64,000 nt of DNA from Marthasterias glacialis (taxonomy: Eukaryota; Echinodermata; Asteroidea; Forcipulatida; Asteriidae). The notes under the pieces were generated by a model that worked only from the letters and a program-made list of their open reading frames with translations, searched no databases and was not told where the DNA came from. Positions 51,533 to 61,149 of this stretch are shown here, piece by piece; the first letter of the stretch is position 1, and the number at the start of each line of letters is the position of its first letter. The position numbers and the translations under genes were made by a program. Location of the stretch: positions 17,811,938-17,875,937 of the forward strand of contig OU452226.1 in the NCBI GenBank assembly GCA_911728455.2, in the 5' to 3' direction.

Positions 51533-53820
51533 CAAGATCAAAGTTTACTTAAATTCCATGGATATAAAGTGACAGCTGGATACAGTATTTTAGCCTTTCT
51601 GTGTTTAAATGTAGGTACTGCAAAACAACGATGGGCTTCGACATACAGCCATAGTAAAAATATGTCAGTGCCACCGCTCAAAACCAGCACCGACCATGCC
51701 GACTTTCATCACATTCACAGTTCGATACACACAGAGTGAAGTACATGTCTAGTCAGGTCGTTGTTTCGGCCTTGGTCGTGCGTGGTTCTAATGTGCAATG
51801 AACATAACTTACGTGTCTCAGTACTCAGTGTTTTCACTGTTTTTAGCTCCCTTCCGTACCGACCAACCACTCTACAATTCCTCCTCCGTCAGCCCATCAC
51901 ACGAGTTACAAATTAGTTACTATAATAACATTAAAATAATATTTACCATTTTTCCTTGTGCTTAATGATCAGTCATTTCAACAGCAACCTTGGCCGGCAT
52001 GGTATACCTGGGCACTTATACAAATGGATAAAGAGCGCCCTCTGTAGTGGGAATAGGGGCAGCCTTAATCCTCTCAGAGAATTTAAAACCTCAGCTCAAC
52101 ACTTTTGTAAAGAGGAAAAACATAAATGTTCACAGATTTACATATACCTTACATGGTATCAAGATAATGATGGTAGAAAAGTTTCCTTGAAATAGTTTTT
52201 AATTTTTAAAATTTTTAATTTAATAAATGAAATAAGTTCCAACAATAGTTGTTGTTTCGGTGAAATGAAAACTCTACAAAAATGCAAACAAAATTGCTCA
52301 ATGCATTTTTACTGCTTTCTCTCAAATGAAACAATGCCAAATGAGCTAAACCAATTCACTGGTTGGTTTTATTACAAATATCTTGATTTGTGCAAAAATG
52401 TACAGTCAGTTTACCAATGTTGAGCTGTAATTTTAACAATCAAATAAAAAATCACATGTTTTTATAGGTGCCGAGATTGAACTGAATTAACTTTGATGGG
52501 ATTATACCAGTTGAGCATTAGTTCGTAATGTCTGTTGTTCAAGAACTTCAGACATCATTGTCCCTCTTCACGGCCAACTTAATGTTCATATAAAGGTACC
52601 TCTACACTGGTCAAATACCTGCACAGTTTGTATAAAAGATGACCAAGTCTTAAATATGAAGCAAGATCTGAAAATAAAATACAATTTCCACGGAATAATC
52701 ATAGTCCTGATCATCCTGAAAGTGTGATCAATTATTATACCGACCCCTGTTAGTTCTAGATTAATACAGTTCTTTCACATGGGGTGTGATATTTTGTTTA
52801 TCTGACGGTTATTTGGCGGCCACATTCTGCCGCAACAAAAAATCTGACAGCCGCCTCAAAACTTCATTATAAAACCAAGCGACAAAACACAAATAATAAT
52901 TAGCGGGAAGAAATAATAAATATAAGTTGTTGTAGCTTAACGTTTTTTCTTTACCTGTGCCTATAAGGGCTACTGACAATGTCATATTTACCTCAAAAAT
53001 CTCAGTATTTCCCCCAAGAAGCTAATATCCTGGGTCAAGTTAAATGAAAAGGCATCGGTGTAGGCTCTTTACTGAGTTATTTAAGAGCATAAAATTAAAC
53101 CCTGGTAATGGACCCATAATTTGATAAAATGGATTTGATTTTTTGTTTCTTTCAAATGTTTGCCTTGTTTTCAGGCTTAAAAATTAAGCAGGCATCTTCA
53201 GTAATGCCATCTTGTATGATGATACCTATGACATCTTTCTTTGCAGAAAACTGTTGTTTACCCCCAATATACAGCTAATATCCTGTCTCAAGTTGGATAA
53301 AAAGGCATCAGTGAGTAGTGTCAACTGCATAATTTTAGAGCATAAATTTGCACGTGAATATTTAACTTAAGTTTTATTAAAACATGCCGGCCTTGCCAGC
53401 CCTTAAGATTTTTAAATATTGACTGACCTCATTTTTAAGTTTGATTTTATGAATGAAGCGGGCATCCTGACTGACGACATTTCATATAACTTGCCAATTG
53501 CATATTTCATAGTAAAAATAACCAGCACACATTTGTAATTTTGGGGTAACATTAATGTCATATTCCCCCCCCCCCCATATTGAAATAATAGTTCCCTAGC
53601 TGCAGCTTCTAGTGATTCTCAGACAGCTCACAGAAAAACAGTCAATGAAACATTGTTGTGATTTTTTCGCAGTTAAACCACTGCATTTAATTCAACTCAT
53701 TGCCAATTCCAACATGTACCAAAGGCACTATAAAAGCATTAACTTGTATAAATGGTGTTGTTAATTAAAGACAAAACACAGGGCAGGATAGGGTTGGTTG
53801 AGAGTCATCGCTATAACTCA
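51533..53820. repeat. Repeat segment C, copy 2
   Basis: Collinear with 13,905-15,985 from GATCAAAGTTTACTTAAATT to GATAGGGTTGGTTGAGAGTC. The copy is somewhat longer, mainly through an extra block at 52,795-52,968. A C-run lies near 53,566-53,577. Confidence 0.85.
52795..52968. mobile_element. ~175-bp insertion within segment C copy 2
   Basis: Copy 1 reads GGGGTGTGATATTATAAGGG without interruption at about 15,066-15,085. Copy 2 has the same flanks separated by this block. It contains a GGCGGCCACATTCTGCCGC stretch and AT-rich DNA. No terminal repeat is obvious, so the inserted family is unknown; deletion from copy 1 is the alternative. Confidence 0.55.
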
Positions 53821-54454
53821 TGTTTATCATAAATGCTATTTTAGTAGATACGACCTTGTTACACAGACATAACGATATATTGGTTTGATACACTAGGTTG
53901 AGCATGGGGGATCAACCGTGTTGAACAGACTGTACATGGAACTCAATAACTTCATCTATTTGTAAAATACAATGGATCATCATAAAAAAGTGTATAATAC
54001 GCATAACAGCTCTATGCATTATGCCAAGTATAATGACATTCTTTAGAATCCCTCAACTACATCTAAATAATCCCCTGATGCAACCAGAGCATAAGGCCCA
54101 AACCATAAAGTATAGACAGTAAGTATTAAAAACCATTCACAATCAGCATCGATCAGTATTTCCCCTGGCTGTTGAGCTGAGAGATCTGGTAAGAATTCAA
54201 ATTGATGCAGCCTGCAAACTGACAAGAATGCAGCACTCACACAAATGCCTGATGATTCCATCTACACAATCCAAATTGTGACTTGTTGATGCATGGAGGT
54301 CAAGGAAAAAGCTCATAAATGAAACAACATTAACATTTTTGCCAATATTATTTCCTTTATGACAAATCTGAGAGAGGTGGTCACTCAAAGGAGATGGGTG
54401 GTCACTCAAATGAGCAAGTTGGGCTGCCTCACTCTTGGAAGTGCAGGCAGTGCT
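53821..54454. other. No gene recognised; two overlapping minus-strand open frames
   Basis: Open frames of about 70 codons at 54,043-54,261 and 54,197-54,409 have ordinary amino-acid composition but no recognised domain. They might be exon fragments. The first ~90 bp matches DNA near 16,735-16,800. Confidence 0.35.
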
Positions 54455-54765
54455 GTAACTAGGGTAAAATCATAGGGGGCACAAGAGGGCATCATTTGTT
54501 TTCTGGGGGGCACCTTTGGCCAATTAAAACTGTTTAATAAACTAGCCCCTTTTCAGTGTTTTCTGATGTGTTAAAGTAAAACAAAATACATTCTGTGAGT
54601 AAATAATTCAAAATAGTTCTAAAAACACTGAAACTTCTACATAAAAGCTCTTAAAATGCAACATTTTATTCCGCTAATTTTAACCTCAAAAGTCCAGGAT
54701 TCAAATAGGGGGCACAGACATTAGTTGATGGTGCACATATCCCCCCCTGCCCCGGTCCGTGCTCC
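54455..54765. repeat. Repeat family D, copy 2
   Basis: Matches 40,488-40,860 in order: GGGGGCACAAGAGGGC, CTAGCCCCTTTTCAG, AAAACACTGAAACTTC, TTTAACCTCAAAAGTC and TTCAAATAGGGGGCAC. Confidence 0.65.
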
Positions 54766-54794
54766 CCCTTAGTAAAGTCATTATTTGCAGGAGG

Positions 54795-55010
54795 GAAACA
54801 CTACTCAATGATTTCAGTTGAATCGTTGATTTCCTAGAGTCAGGAGACATTTAATGCGATCAAACAGCACACAGATGACAGTGTATGGTGACTGGCCTCC
54901 ACTGATTTGAGTCTCAATCTCTCTCAAGGAGCATGTTGCTCAGACAGGTAACTGCATCAATCTGGAGCTGGGTTATAAAGAATTTACATTATTTCATTAT
55001 TTCATTATCT
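54795..55010 (-). repeat. Duplicated block E, copy 1
   Basis: Related to 55,520-55,740 in the same orientation, about 725 bp apart. Shared parts are GATTTCCTAGAGTCA, TTTGAGTCTC, GAGCATGT and ATCTGGAGCTGGGTTAT. On the minus strand both copies keep an open stretch with FITQLQ-D-V-CLS-MLIE residues, which suggests a duplicated exon, but a stop follows in each. Confidence 0.6.
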
Positions 55011-55519
55011 ACATTGATCAGTTGCAAAAATCACAAAAAAAAAACTACAAGGAAATTCATTTATGAGTAGCATCCAAAAGGATTGGATTTATTGTTGAGA
55101 ATCTGCACGATATTTTTGAATAAGCTGTTTTATCTAAGCTTAATGCAATAATGTTAGATTCCATTCACCAACTCCATTATGAAGTGGTCGCTAACAGATC
55201 GAGTAGACTCTGACAATAGACAAGATAGAATTCTAGATGAACAAGTAAACTGACCAGACACCATCTTGGAAAAATGACCGTGCTTTTGGGCAAAATGGGG
55301 TCATTTTTGAAACACAGAGTTTCCAAAATCGGACTTTTGAAAAAAAAAACCAAAACAAAAAAACCTTGAAGCCTTGTAATTCACGTGCGCTGTTTCAAAA
55401 GAAGGTGGATGAGGATCTTTGAGAAATGCAGGTTTTCTTCTGTTCAGGCTCAGAAAATCCTGAAAGCCTAGAATGGAGAGAGAGTGGGCTACCCTACTTT
55501 GGAACCGGCAGGGGGAAAG

Positions 55520-55740
55520 ACTTTTCAATGTTTTCGGTTAGAATCAGCGATTTCCTAGAGTCACGAGACGATTAATGTGACGAAGATGAACAAATGTAGC
55601 GTGACTGACCTGGACTAATTTGAGTCTCCATATTTTCTGGTTGTCTCAATGAGCATGTCACTCAAACAGCTAACAACATCCATCTGGAGCTGGGTTATGA
55701 AGAATAATGTATACGTTATTTCATTATTTGAAATGTAATC
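55520..55740 (-). repeat. Duplicated block E, copy 2
   Basis: Second copy of the block at 54,795-55,010, with the same shared motifs and an equivalent minus-strand open stretch (residues FITQLQMDVVSCLSDMLIE). The unit plus spacer repeats at about 725 bp. Confidence 0.6.
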
Positions 55741-56115
55741 ATTACCTGAAACTACTGACAATGACATTGTGAATTCGAAAAATTCTCCAAACTACAAGTA
55801 AACCCACTCTCATATGATCCAAAAATATGCAAGTTAAGGATCAATAGCATGGTGTAATTGCTGGAATAAAAAGCCAGTAGTTTCAAATTATATTTACAGG
55901 TTAAAAAGGTCTGAGACTGGAATCCAACTATTAGGAGGTATGTTGAAAAGATGGCACTTGATGGGAACAGTATCCTGAATATTTTTCCTTTTTTCAAAAT
56001 CATATCTGACACAATTGTACCACCATATTAACCGGCATCATCCCCTGCGTATTTCAGGTTAGTGTACAGTAAGTATAAACAGTTTTACCATTAGCTGATT
56101 GGAAACTGGTTTCAC
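55741..56115. other. No gene recognised
   Basis: AT-rich DNA with an 86-codon minus-strand open frame (55,752-56,012) without recognised similarity. Confidence 0.35.
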
Positions 56116-56116
56116 T

Positions 56117-56260
56117 AGGATTTGAGTTGTTTGGAGAATGAGTGAGTTGGTTGGAGAACGAATTGACCAAAATGAGCATGAGTTGGTTAAAGCATGGAGG
56201 AAGGAATCTCATCAATGTATAGAGTATGAGTTGGTTGGAGTACTATGATGAGTTGACCTG
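56117..56260. repeat. GAGTTGGTTGGAG minisatellite
   Basis: GAGTTGGTTGGAGAA and close variants occur about five times in 140 bp at irregular spacing. Confidence 0.65.
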
Positions 56261-56334
56261 TTTCCAGCCAGAAGACAAGGCCATGACTGTAAACAAATAT
56301 GATCAGCCGACTTTTGGAGACTTTGCATCATTGC

Positions 56335-56820
56335 AATGATATTATAATTATGGCATTATGCATGCACTGAAGAGGCAAATGAATAAGAAATGTACTGAAG
56401 TTGCTTACCGCTTTGATGTTGTGAAAGTTCACTTCCGAATAAGATAGCTCCTCTTTAACTTCTAGATTATTCTTGTGAGTGGTCAGACCATACCATACAT
56501 GTAGTGCAACAACCACACTTTACTTCTGTATAGATCCCTGCCTACACTGCTGTGAAGTGCTGCTGAACCTGATGACTGCATGGTTTTGCTTTGGGCCTAA
56601 AAAGCATCAGTTTGGAGGACAAAAGATGATCGTGAGTACAGTTAAGGGAAAGTTTTTGTATCCGACTACCACTTTTTGGATGCATTATGTCAATGTTTAT
56701 TATCAAAGTTTCTAGGTAGGTAAGTATAGAATGATACCTAAACTACTCATGGAGTTTATGTGGCAGATCAGATACAACATTTTAGCCTAATTAAGTGCCT
56801 GTTTATTCATCTTTGATTGT
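56335..56820. mobile_element. Repeat family B fragment
   Basis: Shares a GGCATTATGC block, a GCTTACC...GATGTTGTGAA block with 12.57 kb, TTTTGCTTTGGGCCT...GAGGACA with 44.8 kb, a TGTATCCGACTACCACTTTT block, and the right-end stretch TTTTAGCCTAATTAAGTGCC up to CATCTTTGAT. The left inverted arm is absent. Confidence 0.6.
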
Positions 56821-57291
56821 TCCTATGTAATTATAAACTTATTTATTCATTTTGTTAAACACATTAAAGATGTATGATCCGTGCTCAAGCCAATGTGACC
56901 TTGAAAATTAATCCAATTGTTGAAATAATTTTTTTAAGATGGCCAAAGTTATTTACTTCCAAATAAAATTATCAAGCAACAATTACAGAGTACTTAGATG
57001 TCAACATTTTTTTTCAAGCACAAATCACATCAGCACAGATCATCTTTAAAGCATATGCATTGTTCAAGAGGCCAATCAGCAGCTTGTAATGTTAAACCCT
57101 TAAACATTAAGGTACTTTAATTTCTTCAAATTATAAAAACTTTTAGTTGGTGTTTTTAGTTTGAAAATATTGCAAGAGGCATCAAACCTCTTTCTGTTTT
57201 TAGTTTAAATGCTGCTAATTGCCCTTTCGTCAAATTCATGACTCATCAGTTGAACTTGCATTGAACTGAATTTATGTTTGATTGATTTTTA
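56821..57291. other. No gene recognised
   Basis: AT-rich sequence without a supported gene. Confidence 0.45.
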
Positions 57292-57610
57292 AAAAGGCAA
57301 AAAAAGTGCATGTGTGAAGAGTGACCACCACAAACAATTATCAATGTATAACATTTCACAATAAACAACATACAAAATAAATAACATTTAAAAAGGCAAG
57401 AACATTGTAAGTTGAGTGACCCCTCGAAAAATTATTACCAAAACATAACATTTAAAAATGAACTAAATAATATGTACAGAACAATTAAGTAACATCCAAA
57501 AAGGCAAGAAATATGCAAGAGCAAAGACTGACCCCCTTGACAAATTATTTACAGCTATATTTACAGAATAAATAACCCAACAGTAACCTAAAAGGGCAAG
57601 GTATTCGTTT
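57292..57610. repeat. ~100-bp tandem repeat, about three units
   Basis: AAAAAGGCAAG-type starts recur near 57,292, 57,391, 57,497 and 57,592, each followed by a GAGTGACC/GACTGACCCCC block, AAATTATTA and ACATTT blocks. Confidence 0.7.
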
Positions 57611-57677
57611 CATAAGAAATACACAACTTAATTATTTAATAATAAAAAAGTGATTAAAATAATATAACATTGATGAC

Positions 57678-57862
57678 TTACAATGTACTAATCAACTTCT
57701 GCACAGCTCCTCCACTCATCTGAAACAGAAAAGAAAGGAAAGAATATGGCAGACTTATCTGAGAGAAGTATGGAGGGCAAAGTGTGACAGGTTTGTGAAA
57801 CCATTCCTTGCACTGCTGACACTGCACCATTCTGTCATCCAGTCCTTCTGATTGCCTGCAAA
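57678..57862 (-). pseudogene. PHD-finger fragment with splice-acceptor context
   Basis: On the minus strand a good acceptor (TTCTTCTTTTGCAG) precedes an exon-like segment starting at about 57,855 and reading QSEGLDDRMVQCQQCKEWFH. MVQC-x2-C-x2-WFH is the central Cys-Cys-Trp-Phe-His core of PHD fingers, which bind two zinc ions and usually read histone tails. The upstream Cys pair would lie in an earlier exon, not identified. The downstream Cys residues are not in place, since the frame continues as KPVTLCPPYFS. A second acceptor (TTTTCTGTTTCAG) stands at about 57,720, followed by 41 coding-like bases up to a TAA next to a GTAAGTC donor-like site. The fragment lies just downstream of two integrase remnants on the same strand, so it may be part of a transposon protein. 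It could equally be a captured host exon. Confidence 0.5.
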
Positions 57863-57954
57863 AGAAGAAGATGTCAACTACTGATATCTGCTTTACACCT
57901 TCACTTGCAGCTTGCTTAACCTGGGAATTAAAGAAGGCAAAAATTGAAGGCATC

Positions 57955-58560
57955 ATGGAAACTATTGTTCGTAAAGTAAAGTCTGAAGCAAAAGCTACCT
58001 CCAGTCATTTGCTGTAGAAGTCAATGGCAACTATAGTGAACCGTGTTCAAAGGGGCCAGTTATGTCAATCACAATCTTTTGCCATGGCCCTTCTGGAAGT
58101 GGTATGGGCTGTAATGGAGTGTTCTGGTTGCATGCAGTTTTATCACTTGTTTACCATGCGTAACAGCTGCAAGTGACATCCTCTACCATACGGTCCATGC
58201 AAGGCCACCATATACAGCATTCACAGAGTCCTTGCTTACATTGTACAGTGCCTTGATGTGCTTCATGAGCGAGGGGAATTAGATTGTGTTTCATTGTCTC
58301 AGATATCACAAAATGATCACAAGCATGAAACAATATCTACAATCCAAAATTCATCAAGAATCATCGAGTATGACTATAATGCTTGCCTAATGTTTTTCTT
58401 GTTTGGCCAATCATTATCCAAATATTATGAAATCACTTGCTGAAGTGTATCATCAGCTAGAACAGCTTGTTGTAGGTCTGCTTTATCAACTGTAGTAGTC
58501 AGTAGAATCACATTAATGGATTGTATAATGTCTTCCTTGTCATCATCCTCAATTGATGTA
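57955..58560 (-). pseudogene. Ty3/gypsy-type integrase remnant (linker, H2C2 finger, start of core)
   Basis: Read on the minus strand, the linker that normally joins RNase H and integrase comes first (LQQAVLADDTLQQVIS, then a stop, then YLDNDWPNKK). Next is an H2C2 zinc-binding segment with IPLAHEAHQGTV and IWWPCMDRMVEDV, whose last Cys position reads Trp (CYAW) and is followed by TAA. The start of the catalytic core follows (PWQKIVIDITGPF), keeping the first catalytic Asp, and after a frame change AIDFYSK. Several stops and shifts break the frame and no reverse transcriptase lies upstream. The AHEAHQG...WWPGMD and D-TGPF patterns are typical of gypsy-group integrases. It differs in type from the neighbouring intron-bearing integrase, so it is a separate element. 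Confidence 0.8.
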
Positions 58561-58580
58561 TCAGTGTGTTATGGTATTAC

Positions 58581-59500
58581 CTTAATATAGTTCTCCCAAT
58601 CGTCCTGACGAGTGTCTGATTCAACCACTCATCAAGGCCATTTGTCTGGGGTGGTGTGCAGCTGAACTCACACGATGGCAGATACCCCATTGCTGGTACA
58701 AGTCCTCAGACAGCTTTGGGGAAAAAAACATTCAAAGGTTAAGACTAATTGAAATTGTAAAAAGAGACTGTTTTTTCCCATCCTAGTTTTTCGTGTGTAC
58801 AAGTGTATAACTTTACCTGGTTACAGAATTCTCTCCCATGATCAGAAAGGCAGTCTTTTGGTGCACCATTCCTGCAATGAGAAAAAGTGAGCTGATGTTA
58901 CACATTGAAATGATACCAAATTAACAAAGCATTGAAGGTTTAAACCCATACAAAAATATAAACAGATACACAAACAAGTTACATCTGGAAAATGACCCCA
59001 CCAGCAAACTTTTGAGGCACTTTGACACACTCTTGGTATCCTTTCACAGAGATCGACATCACCTCAGGCCACTTGGTGTAATATTCTGTAGCAGTTAGGA
59101 CAAATCGATAACTAGCCTTTGATTCCTTGAATCACCCAGGGCTCGACGACAGGGATGGTTTGAAGTTCAGAGGCAGCCAATTTGATCTTCTCCATCCCCA
59201 GGCATTTGGTGCACTGTTGAATCTACAACAATAACAAATAGTTCACAAGGACTAAAAACATTATTTGATAGCAGTGGCAAAAAAATGCTGTCTGTAACAA
59301 AGAAAAAGAGACATTGCGTTTGTTTTTTTCCTTTTATTCCAGATTACTTTTTTGGGGCATTCAGTTAAATTTAAGTGACATCTGTCAACAATGTCACATT
59401 ACTTACCCATTCATTCACATCTTTCACTATAGTCTGCCAGTAGAACCACACCTCAATCTTTAGATGGGTATTTTTGCCCAAAATGACCCCCAAAGGCCAA
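58581..59500 (-). pseudogene. Integrase-like gene split by three GT-AG introns (Ginger/gypsy type)
   Basis: Minus-strand exons: about 59,500-59,407, 59,222-58,983, 58,871-58,817 and 58,713-58,581. Introns of 184, 111 and 103 bp start with GTAAGT, GTAACT and GTAAAG and end in AG after pyrimidine-rich tracts. All three junctions keep the integrase frame. Joining exons 1 and 2 restores the end of the zinc finger (FYWQTIVKDVNEW then IQQCTKC). Exon 2 carries the core motif ATEYYTKWPEV, where Glu replaces the usual Asp. Exon 3 carries NGAPKDCLSDHGREFCNQ, with the second catalytic Asp. Exon 4 carries a TNGLDEWLNQTL block with the catalytic Glu, reached after a one-base shift. The first catalytic Asp region is deleted between PWVIQGIK and SYRFVLT, with a frame change. 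The element is therefore inactive. Introns inside an integrase are unusual for LTR retrotransposons but known in Ginger DNA transposons. Confidence 0.75.
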
Positions 59501-59929
59501 GTTTTGGCACTCCCAGAAGATATCATTTCGTCCCTTATCAAAGATGACGAGTTGTCTCTCTGCTCCTTTCCAGCTGTAGTAGAAGAGCTCGTTGCCAGCA
59601 AGTCATTTCAGTGTCTACATTTTTTCAACAGAAACTTTACCAGTTCAAAAATGAAGTAACTGATTGTCAGCTTAATTGTTATGCAATTTGAAGGTTATTA
59701 TCACGTGACAGTTCCTCTGCAGTAACACGTCGTCCTCCGTAGAAAATTGCAGTACAGTACATTATAATTGTTTAATTGACTGCTGATGGCGGAGAGGCTT
59801 GGTATCACCTTGGTATATTGAAGACGGCTAGGATACGTTGTTTGAAGGAGATATTACTGGGCTTGTTGACTCTTGGCCTCTGACGGCTTGCCCATTGGCA
59901 GCGAGCCATTGAGGTTTGAAGGTGCACTT
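59501..59929 (-). other. Interval between gag-like and integrase remnants
   Basis: At about 430 bp it is far too short for protease, reverse transcriptase and RNase H, and no YXDD-type motif is visible. The minus strand is partly open (to 59,601) just upstream of the integrase finger, and residues such as FYGGRRVTAEEL occur around 59,720-59,760. Confidence 0.4.
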
Positions 59930-60930
59930 CTGCAGCATTTGGTGATGTGCTGTCCTTCCTCGCCACAACTCTGTCATATGAAAACTCAATGACTAGAAGG
60001 TAACTGGTCTATTCTCATTTGTTTAGATGGGCGTGGTGCTTTAGAAATCTGCTCAACCCTCCGAGCAACATGTAGTTGGTTGACAGTGGCAAGAAATTTT
60101 TGCAAACACATTGTGGTCAGTGTTCTTCTTGGAGCTCTGGGCCATGTGCTGGTTTTGATCAAGGACCCTCGTATCAGGTAACAAGGATGAATTCTGCTGG
60201 TTGTATAGTGGACTGATCTGCTGTAATTGCTTGGTTTTTAGCTTGGTTCCAGTCTTTGCAAAAGCTGCCATCCGAGACTAGCATTCCACTTGATAAACTT
60301 CAATCTGAAGTTGCCTGAAAGTCATCTCCCTTTGTTTCATTGGTGCAAGTATCTGCGTGACCTTCTCGTCTTTAACACCTCTCATGAATTGATGTGTGAG
60401 CATGCTGTTTCTGTTTGGAAATGGAGTTGAATTTTCTTTTATGGTTCTCAGCGTAGCTTCAAGTTCTAAAGCAAAGATGCTTTGTACTTCATTGGGAAGT
60501 CTCATACGAACATAAAAACTGGCCAGTGAATAATCAGACAGGTATATGTCTCCAAACTGTGCCTTAAGTTCAGCAAAAGCGTGGCTAAGAGTTTGATTTA
60601 CTGGACGGAGATTGAGAACTTGTTTTCTTGCAGTACCACCAAAATAACAAACAACGGTAGAAAATTGGAGTTCTGTAGGCATGGATGTGGTTTTGATGCA
60701 ATATTTCACGTCTCAAACCCAATATTTGATGGTGATGGTTGAACCTTGCAGTGGGAAGGCCATATGGGAGTTGACCGTAGTAAATGCAAATCTGTTGCAC
60801 ATTGTTGGGATGTATTTGGGGATTGTTGTCTCTCAATGCCTTCTAGTTGTGAAAGCATGCCATCAGTGGTCTCTTGCATGTTGCCAAGATCTCTTGGAAG
60901 GGAAAGGTAGCTTGAGGGATGCATCTTGCT
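59930..60930 (-). pseudogene. Gag-like (Ty3/PNMA-type capsid) pseudogene with broken zinc knuckle
   Basis: The best-preserved part is the minus-strand frame 60,709-60,278. It has residues CYFGGTARKQVLNL, then AFAELKAQFGDIYL and SLASFYVRMRLPNEVQ, then a helical C-terminal part (MLTHQFMRGVKDEKV). The order resembles the capsid of Ty3/gypsy gag and of the related PNMA proteins, which assemble particles around RNA. In-frame stops lie at 60,713-60,715 (TGA, in KYWV-stop-DVKYC) and 60,278-60,280 (TAG). The frame continues past the latter toward a zinc knuckle at 59,976-59,935. There the first Cys position reads TGA and the His position reads Gln, leaving QSCGEEGQHITKC. The N-terminal part before about 60,780 needs at least one frame change. 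It is a dead copy. Confidence 0.65.
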
Positions 60931-60939
60931 TTACTTAAA

Positions 60940-61149
60940 GTGGATTGAGGATAGGTTTAATTGAATGTGACGAGATGATCTGTCACCATTTGCTGCGATG
61001 GATGATGGGAAGAGTTCTTTGTCAGACAGGTGATCTCTGGAAGTAGTCATTTGGCTTTGAATCAGACAATCTGGGCTTGCAAAGAACACAGTCCAAAGAG
61101 GGATACAAAGAGAACTAATATGCAGGAGAACAAAATGCAGAAAAATAGC
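60940..61149. other. No gene recognised
   Basis: Short stretch between the gag-like remnant and the first ~895-bp repeat unit. Confidence 0.4.

Noticed and set aside
59474..59659. Plus-strand open frame across the integrase exon
   Set aside because: It is the opposite-strand shadow of the integrase region. Recognisable motifs are only on the minus strand.
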